In this document: positions 59,253-64,000 of the stretch, one piece after another
How the letters are laid out: each line of letters begins with the position of its first letter
Position numbering within the stretch: position 1 is the first letter of the stretch
Source: Rubripirellula tenax
GTDB lineage: Bacteria; Planctomycetota; Planctomycetia; Pirellulales; Pirellulaceae
Direction of reading: 5' to 3'
Assembly (NCBI RefSeq): GCF_007860125.1
Contig: NZ_SJPW01000001.1
Coordinates: 1 to 64,000, forward strand
DNA: 64,000 bases
Made by a program: the position numbers and the translations under genes
Notes under the pieces: generated by a model
What the model was told of the DNA's origin: nothing
Seen by the model: the letters and a program-made list of their open reading frames with translations, nothing else
Database searches by the model: none

Positions 59253-61397
59253 TCAGGCAAGCGTTGCCGATGACGGTGACTGTTCGGGCAACCAATCGGC
59301 GATCACCTCCACGCCTTCGCGAGGCAACGGTTCCCACTGGGCGCCACAATGCTCGCAGTCGCTACGATCCACTCGGCGAAGTTTCGCACATCGATCGCAA
59401 GTTTCACAAACGGGCTTGGAATGAATCGCTACGATCGCCAACAACATCGATGCGCCGAAAAGAGAGGCCAAGGCCGTCCAAGCGATTCGGCCGCGGCGAC
59501 TGATATCACGAGTTCGGCAAAGCAGATTGGCGAGCAATGCGGACAAAATCGAGTGAACGAAGAAGGCAACGATGAAGTACGGTTGGGAACGGATCGCTGC
59601 GACCTGCGCATCCCAGACCTCGGGCGCACTTGTCGCCCTCATGATCGCAACTCCGACGAGCACCAACCCGGGCGGAAGCGGCAGCATTTCTCGCGAGAAA
59701 CGATGACTGTTGGAACTGGGGGTTAGCGAAACGATGCCCGACGCCACATCCTCCCTTGACTCTGCATCCCGAATGTTGACGCGGTAACGAAACGGGCCTA
59801 ACAGTTCGGTCACGATCGCCCGAGACGATCCGATCGGTGTCAACTGCCAATAGCTATTTTCCTTGGGAGGGTCGATCCGAAATTCGGCCAACTTCTCGGC
59901 CTCCAGCATAGGCATCGGGTAACTTTGCGTCGCGGCGATCACACGATCCGTCGTCGCGTCGAGCGGTTGATCGCTGGCCGAGGTCGCGCGATAATGCGTC
60001 AAGCGATCGCCGTTTTGGACCCACAGGCTCGCTACTTGATCGGCACCGCTTTCGACGGGCAGACTCAAACCCACTCGTTGCACCGGAGTATCGATGATCT
60101 TGCGTATCTGGCGATGTTCGAGATTAAATTGATAGACACCGTCTTCGTCGATCAAGAGTGGATTCTGCGCCAGATTCACCGAAACCTCTGCACTGGCAAA
60201 CGCGTTATTGATCAACGTGACGCGTCCAAACCGCCCCTTCGGTTTCATTCCGACGGGAAAAAAGACTCCCTCGGGAGTCATGGTGGACTGCAAGTTGCCG
60301 TTCCATCCGTAGACCCAGACGCGTCCGTCCCGCCGCAATAACGAGACCCAGCCGGAGCTGGTGTTACCCGAACTGGCCTGCCCCATCCGGTCATAGGAAT
60401 TCATCCACGACTTGCGCAGCAAATTCGCAAGGTCCACCGAACGCATGGCTTTCCAGTCGGCCGGCAGCGACTCGAATTCGGATGTCGTTCTGCCCTCAAG
60501 GGATGCTTTGCGACGTTCGATCTTCATTTCTTCGCCAACCGTTTGACGTCCGTCGGCGTATTGATTTTTCAGCTCCCAAAGTTCACCCGTCTCGTCGGCG
60601 GCGAGCGAGTACGTCACCAAGTTTCGCTGTGTCGTTCGCGGTTGAGACTCGATCACAAAGACGGCGGCGGTCGTCACGACCGCTAGCGACGCGACGATCA
60701 AGCCGATCGACCGAACGGGCGACGATGACTGCGTCGGCATGAACGTCTCTTCGGAAAACGCCAACCAAGCCGCGCGAATCGTCACGCCGTAACCGATCAC
60801 AAGCACGAGTCCGAACACGGCAAACACGTAGGACTCGTCCAACACCGTGATCAGCGTGTTCGCAATAAGAACTGCACACGCGGTGAAAGCCAGCGGCAGG
60901 ATCTTCGTCCCGACCCAACGTGCCGACCGAAACGCCGTCCACATCGCGGCCGGATGCAGCATGAACACGATCGGTGTGACCAACAGCGACGGCACGATGT
61001 CCGTCCATCGTGTCGGGTAACTTTCCGGGCCGAGAAGTTCCAATCGAAACGACATGATCATCAGCGGTGGCAGGATCGCGATGTAGTAGGCAACCGCGCC
61101 GGCGACCAGCTTGCTGATGAAAAGCGCAATCAGCGATACCGGACGCTGCAACAGAAAACTTCGCGCATCGGTCCGCATGTCGGGCAACGACTGCAGCCAC
61201 GCCAAGCCGATCGCCACGATGGCGAAACCGATGCTGGTCATCGCCATCGTCGAACTGGCCAACGATCCGTAATTCTGGTTAATGCTTGGCATCGATTGCC
61301 AGCACAGTAACCCAACGATCACCATGCCGACGGGCGTCCAGCGAATGATGTCACGCAGTTCTTTTGCGAACAGTTCTTTGCAAAACCATCGGTTCAT
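59253..61397 (-). CDS. ABC transporter permease-like protein with C-terminal zinc ribbon (714 aa)
   Basis: Six or more membrane segments lie in the first 260 residues (MVIVGLLCWQSMPSINQ, IGFAIVAIGLAWLQ, LPLAFTACAVLIANTLITVL, GLIVASLAVVTTAAVFV), then a large soluble middle region with RDGRVWVYGWNGNLQS-like blades and two further helices near the C-terminus. The last 50 residues hold four Cys pairs (CETCDRC, CEHC), a rubredoxin-like zinc ribbon. It overlaps the ABC ATPase gene by four bases, so the two form one exporter or envelope-modifying unit. Substrate unknown. Confidence 0.75.
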   Translation of the reverse strand: MNRWFCKELFAKELRDIIRWTPVGMVIVGLLCWQSMPSINQNYGSLASSTMAMTSIGFAIVAIGLAWLQSLPDMRTDARSFLLQRPVSLIALFISKLVAGAVAYYIAILPPLMIMSFRLELLGPESYPTRWTDIVPSLLVTPIVFMLHPAAMWTAFRSARWVGTKILPLAFTACAVLIANTLITVLDESYVFAVFGLVLVIGYGVTIRAAWLAFSEETFMPTQSSSPVRSIGLIVASLAVVTTAAVFVIESQPRTTQRNLVTYSLAADETGELWELKNQYADGRQTVGEEMKIERRKASLEGRTTSEFESLPADWKAMRSVDLANLLRKSWMNSYDRMGQASSGNTSSGWVSLLRRDGRVWVYGWNGNLQSTMTPEGVFFPVGMKPKGRFGRVTLINNAFASAEVSVNLAQNPLLIDEDGVYQFNLEHRQIRKIIDTPVQRVGLSLPVESGADQVASLWVQNGDRLTHYRATSASDQPLDATTDRVIAATQSYPMPMLEAEKLAEFRIDPPKENSYWQLTPIGSSRAIVTELLGPFRYRVNIRDAESREDVASGIVSLTPSSNSHRFSREMLPLPPGLVLVGVAIMRATSAPEVWDAQVAAIRSQPYFIVAFFVHSILSALLANLLCRTRDISRRGRIAWTALASLFGASMLLAIVAIHSKPVCETCDRCAKLRRVDRSDCEHCGAQWEPLPREGVEVIADWLPEQSPSSATLA

Positions 61398-62329
61398 CGC
61401 TTGGCTCCCGCACGATCAAGGTTCAAGAAAGAGGACTCGCCACGCTCGCGAGCCAAATACGCCAACACGCCATCCCCGAAGGTCATGTCGATCGGTTCGA
61501 TCGCGTCGCCGCAGAGTCGCTGGATGGCCGCGGTGGCTTCTTCGTCGCAATCCGCTAACGACAAATGAAACCAATCGCCGACCTTGCGGGCTTCGATCAA
61601 GCCGGGGATCGCCGCCAACTGACCCCGGTCGATCGTTTCGATTTTCACCGCGAACCCCGAGACGCGATTCGCAAAATCGTCCATCGATGTGTCGACTTTC
61701 AATCGCCCGCCCACCAACACCATCACTCGGTCGGCGATTCGTTCGACGTCGTCGAGCAAGTGGGTGCTCAACATCACCGTTCGCTTTCCGTCGCCGGCGA
61801 ATTCGACGATCGTTTCGTTAAGCGCACGGCGGCTGACGGGATCCAGCCCCAACGCCGGGTCGTCCAACACCAACAATTCAGGATCGGGCGCAAGCACCAA
61901 TGCCAATGAAACGCCCGCCCGTTGTCCGCGACTCATTTCGGCGATTCGCGAATTCGGCTGGATGCCAAAGTGATCGACGATTTGGTGGAACAGTTCGTTG
62001 TCCCATGTTGCGTGCCCGGCTCGCTGGAACTTTGCACATTGTTGCACCGTCATCGACGGGTACAAAAAGTGTCCTTCGACCATGTAACCGATGCGGCCGC
62101 GTGTCGCCGGCGACATTTGCGACGTATCTTCGCCAAACACCGTCGCCGACCCGCGAGTCGGCCGCAGCAGTCCCATCAGAATCCGAATCGTCGTCGTCTT
62201 TCCGGCGCCGTTTAGCCCCAGCATTGCCGTCACTTGGCCGGCCGGAATCCGCATGTCCAGGTCGCGTACGATCGGGCGGTTGCCGAAGTAACGACACAGA
62301 CGTTCGGTTTGAATCACAGGATCATTCAT
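61394..62329 (-). CDS. ABC transporter ATP-binding protein (311 aa)
   Basis: Walker A GLNGAGKTTTIRIL, signature MSRGQRAGVSLALVLAPDP and Walker B ELLVLDDPALGLDP are present. Two departures from consensus: the catalytic Glu after Walker B is replaced by Asp (LDDP) and the signature is MSRGQ instead of LSGGQ. H-loop LSTHLLDDVERIADRVMVL is intact. The ATG at 62329 has GAAGG at good spacing; the TTG at 62350, overlapping the gntR stop, is less likely. Together with GntR and the permease it makes a YtrA-like regulated ABC operon. Confidence 0.9.
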   Translation of the reverse strand: MNDPVIQTERLCRYFGNRPIVRDLDMRIPAGQVTAMLGLNGAGKTTTIRILMGLLRPTRGSATVFGEDTSQMSPATRGRIGYMVEGHFLYPSMTVQQCAKFQRAGHATWDNELFHQIVDHFGIQPNSRIAEMSRGQRAGVSLALVLAPDPELLVLDDPALGLDPVSRRALNETIVEFAGDGKRTVMLSTHLLDDVERIADRVMVLVGGRLKVDTSMDDFANRVSGFAVKIETIDRGQLAAIPGLIEARKVGDWFHLSLADCDEEATAAIQRLCGDAIEPIDMTFGDGVLAYLARERGESSFLNLDRAGAKR

Positions 62330-62346
62330 GATGTGAAACCTTCGGC

Positions 62347-62748
62347 TCAAGACTTGGGGGCGGACGAAGAAAACGTTTTGCGCAGTCGTTTTTGAACTTC
62401 GTCGACGATCTGCTGTTCATCAAAACCGAGCGACAGGGCTTCGGCGAGAAACGGATCCATCACTTCCGCCAATCGGCGAACCCGTTCTTTATGCGTGTAG
62501 ATTTCGCGGCGCTGGGCGACGAAGTAACCGCGGCCCTGCTGGCTTTCGATCACACCGTCGCGGACGAGCGTTGCAAAGGCCTTGGCGATCGTGTTCGGAT
62601 TGACGACCAGTTCGCCGGCGAGGGCGCGGACGCTGGGTAGGGGATCGCCGACGGCGACCTTTCCGGTCGCGACGGCATGGCGAACCTGGTCGACAACCTG
62701 CCGATAGATCGGCTGGCTGGCGCCGGTGGTGATTTGAATCCGAAGCAT
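62347..62748 (-). CDS. GntR-family transcriptional regulator, YtrA type (133 aa)
   Basis: N-terminal winged helix PIYRQVVDQVRHAVATGKVAVGDPLPSVRALAGELVVNPNTIAKAFATLVRDGVIESQQGRGYFVA is complete, with a short helical C-terminal domain of about 55 residues, the YtrA subclass that has no ligand-binding fold. Such regulators repress their own ABC-transporter operon. A perfect palindrome sits 11 bases upstream of its start and overlaps the promoter, consistent with autoregulation. Confidence 0.93.
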   Translation of the reverse strand: MLRIQITTGASQPIYRQVVDQVRHAVATGKVAVGDPLPSVRALAGELVVNPNTIAKAFATLVRDGVIESQQGRGYFVAQRREIYTHKERVRRLAEVMDPFLAEALSLGFDEQQIVDEVQKRLRKTFSSSAPKS

Positions 62749-62758
62749 CGAAACCTCA

Positions 62759-62787
62759 CTACTGTACTGCGATACATAGTACAGTAG
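62759..62787. promoter_or_regulatory. GntR operator, perfect 10-bp inverted repeat
   Basis: Arms CTACTGTACT (62759-62768) and AGTACAGTAG (62778-62787) are exact complements with a 9-base spacer. The site begins 11 bases before the start of the GntR gene (62748) and overlaps the candidate -10. A YtrA-type repressor dimer is the natural ligand. Confidence 0.85.
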
Positions 62788-62809
62788 CGATTGCCGGAAA
62801 CGACGTCAA
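62781..62809 (-). promoter_or_regulatory. Candidate promoter of the GntR-ABC operon
   Basis: On the minus strand -35 TTGACG (62809-62804) is 17 bases from -10 TACTGT (62786-62781). The -10 lies inside the near arm of the palindrome, so occupied operator would block RNA polymerase. Confidence 0.55.
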
Positions 62810-62811
62810 GC

Positions 62812-62838
62812 AAAAAAGCCCGCCTTTTTCAGACGGGC
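62812..62838 (-). terminator. Rho-independent terminator after the phosphohexomutase gene
   Basis: Read on the minus strand, GCCCGTC (62838-62832) pairs with GGCGGGC (62824-62818), one G-T pair included, around a TGAAAAA loop, and TTTTTT follows (62817-62812). It lies 52 bases after the stop at 62890 and just upstream of the GntR promoter, insulating the two units. Confidence 0.85.
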
Positions 62839-62889
62839 AACAGCATCGGCAAGTCAGACGCAGACGCCTGAGTCAATCACGAGTTACTG

Positions 62890-64000
62890 CTAACCCAGCA
62901 GTTTGGCTGCGGCCGCGCACAAGCCTTTGGCTTCGGCTTCGGTTTCCGCTTCGGCGATCAATCGCACGATCGGTTCGGTGTTGCTGCCGCGAACGAGCAG
63001 CCATTTGTCGTCCCACGCCAAACGAAGTCCGTCGCCGGTTTGAACCTTCGCTTCGGGATACTGCTTGACCAGCTTGTCGAACAACTCGGGCAAACGATCG
63101 GCCGACACCGTCGCCTTGTCTTTGTGGATGTGAAGTTTCGGCAAGCCATTGGCCAGCGTTGCCAGCGACTTACCCGTTGCCGTCATCAGGTCAAGGATCT
63201 GTGCCATGCCAACGAAGCTGTCGCGAACGTAGCCGACGCGTGGATCGATGGGGCCGCCGTTACCTTCACCACCGTAGGCGGCCTTCTTGTCGATCATCAT
63301 GTCGGCAACGTTGGCTTCACCGACAAAGCTGCGATGCGATTCGACGCCCGCGTCTCGCGCGATCCGTTCGCTCATGCCGCTGGTCGCGCCATTGATGACC
63401 ACCGGACCACGAGTCGCTTCGTCCGACATCGCGCGCAACACGCAAAGCGCCAACGTGTACTCTTCGCCGATGTAGCGTCCGTCCGCATCGACCAGAGCCA
63501 AACGGTCGGCGTCGGGGTCTTGGCAGAAACCGACGACACACTTCGTTTCACGCACTCGCTTGGCGATTTCGGTCAAGTTTTCCGCCGTCGGTTCGGGGAC
63601 GTGTGCGAACTTGCCATCGGGCGTATCGCCAACGGCGACGATGTGACACCCCAGTGCCTTGAGCAACCGAATGCCAAGCAGGCTGCCCGCACCGTGGTTA
63701 CTGTCGATCAGCACTCGGTGCCCGGCCGCGCGGATGGCCAGCGCATCGACGGTTTCGAGCACCTTGCACAAATGGGGCTCATGGGGATCGGATTCATCCG
63801 AAATGCGTCCGATTTGATTGAACGGTTTGTAGTTCGCTTCGCCGACGAAGTACGCATCACGGATCGCCGCGCCGGTGACCGCATCCAGGACTCGGCCGGT
63901 CGACCCGAACAATTTGATGCCGTTGTATGGCGGCGGATTGTGGCTGGCCGAAATCTGGACCGCGCCGGCGGCACCCCGTTCTCGCACCAGCACGCCAATC
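62890..64000 (-). CDS. Phosphoglucosamine/phosphomannomutase (C-terminal 370 aa, truncated at window edge)
   Basis: Alpha-D-phosphohexomutase. The active-site serine loop VQISASHNPPPYNGIKLFG is present, followed by magnesium loop DPDADRLAL, sugar loop GEGNGGPIDPR and phosphate loop RGSNTEPIVR. The frame is open through the last bases and the GTG at 63993 is an internal codon, so the 5' part lies beyond 64000. Members make glucosamine 1-phosphate (GlmM) or mannose 1-phosphate (ManB); context does not decide. A strong terminator follows at 62812-62838. Confidence 0.93.
   Translation of the reverse strand, partial: IGVLVRERGAAGAVQISASHNPPPYNGIKLFGSTGRVLDAVTGAAIRDAYFVGEANYKPFNQIGRISDESDPHEPHLCKVLETVDALAIRAAGHRVLIDSNHGAGSLLGIRLLKALGCHIVAVGDTPDGKFAHVPEPTAENLTEIAKRVRETKCVVGFCQDPDADRLALVDADGRYIGEEYTLALCVLRAMSDEATRGPVVINGATSGMSERIARDAGVESHRSFVGEANVADMMIDKKAAYGGEGNGGPIDPRVGYVRDSFVGMAQILDLMTATGKSLATLANGLPKLHIHKDKATVSADRLPELFDKLVKQYPEAKVQTGDGLRLAWDDKWLLVRGSNTEPIVRLIAEAETEAEAKGLCAAAAKLLG

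Noticed and set aside
62890-63993. Complete phosphohexomutase with GTG start at 63993
   Set aside because: The frame is open upstream to the window edge and the family needs about 80-100 more N-terminal residues before the serine loop.

Overview
The window comes from a planctomycete, most likely a Pirellulaceae relative of Rhodopirellula. This is inferred from gene families rather than a marker gene: a DUF1549/DUF1553 cytochrome-type protein paired with a DUF1501 protein (25.6-30.0 kb), a BBP7-type outer-membrane barrel, a DUF1207 barrel, an SHD1-domain protein, a sulfatase and a PQQ-like propeller protein. No rRNA or tRNA gene and no CRISPR array was seen.

The most striking region is 1-6105, a chromosomal integron. 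IntI (4771-6105, +) is transcribed away from a candidate attI (4585-4604). A cassette array runs leftward off the window edge: seven attC sites of 90-92 bp delimit seven complete cassettes and the start of an eighth. Cargo, from attI outward: a cassette without a convincing gene; an RDD membrane protein; a zinc-ribbon protein; a gene in reverse orientation whose start lies inside attC; an ankyrin protein; an unknown 130-aa protein; a two-gene cassette pairing an endonuclease/exonuclease/phosphatase-fold protein with an unknown 179-aa protein; and a truncated secreted protein. The integrase keeps the exact IntI1 spacing of its five catalytic residues but carries 113 extra N-terminal residues. 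A candidate Pc promoter and a palindrome lie between intI and attI.

From 6.1 kb on the content is ordinary chromosome. 6.5-15.4 kb: glycogen debranching enzyme, an RNase HII-like protein, a TerB-like/CbxX AAA/zinc-ribbon protein, a propeller protein, an M48-like membrane protease, an inverted repeat and an extremely acidic protein. 15.6-17.8 kb: two overlapping lipoprotein genes (LpoB-like and COG3014-like). 17.8-25.1 kb: a minus-strand envelope operon with a GT2-GT39 fusion, an 80-aa linker protein, an LptF/G permease, a second GT39 enzyme and a DUF1207 barrel, followed by trmK.

25.6-38.5 kb: the planctomycete DUF1549/DUF1501 pair, a fungal-type cytosine deaminase, a PQQ-like protein, and a compact minus-strand run of DUF502, flippase, EamA, isopropylmalate-type dehydrogenase, MFS and Gfo/Idh/MocA genes. 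38.6-47.9 kb: sufU-sufS, an aldo/keto reductase, a BBP7 barrel with a terminator, a short SecA, glgC and a ferredoxin-NADP reductase. 48.1-64 kb: an SHD1 protein coupled to protoporphyrinogen oxidase, a Ser/Thr kinase, a sulfatase, an HPF-like protein, a methyltransferase, PolX, a low-complexity secreted protein, a GntR-ABC operon with a clear operator, and a truncated phosphoglucosamine/phosphomannomutase.

Functions are inferred by reading motifs; no database search was possible. Many start codons were shortened relative to the longest open frame, and the reason is given in each entry.
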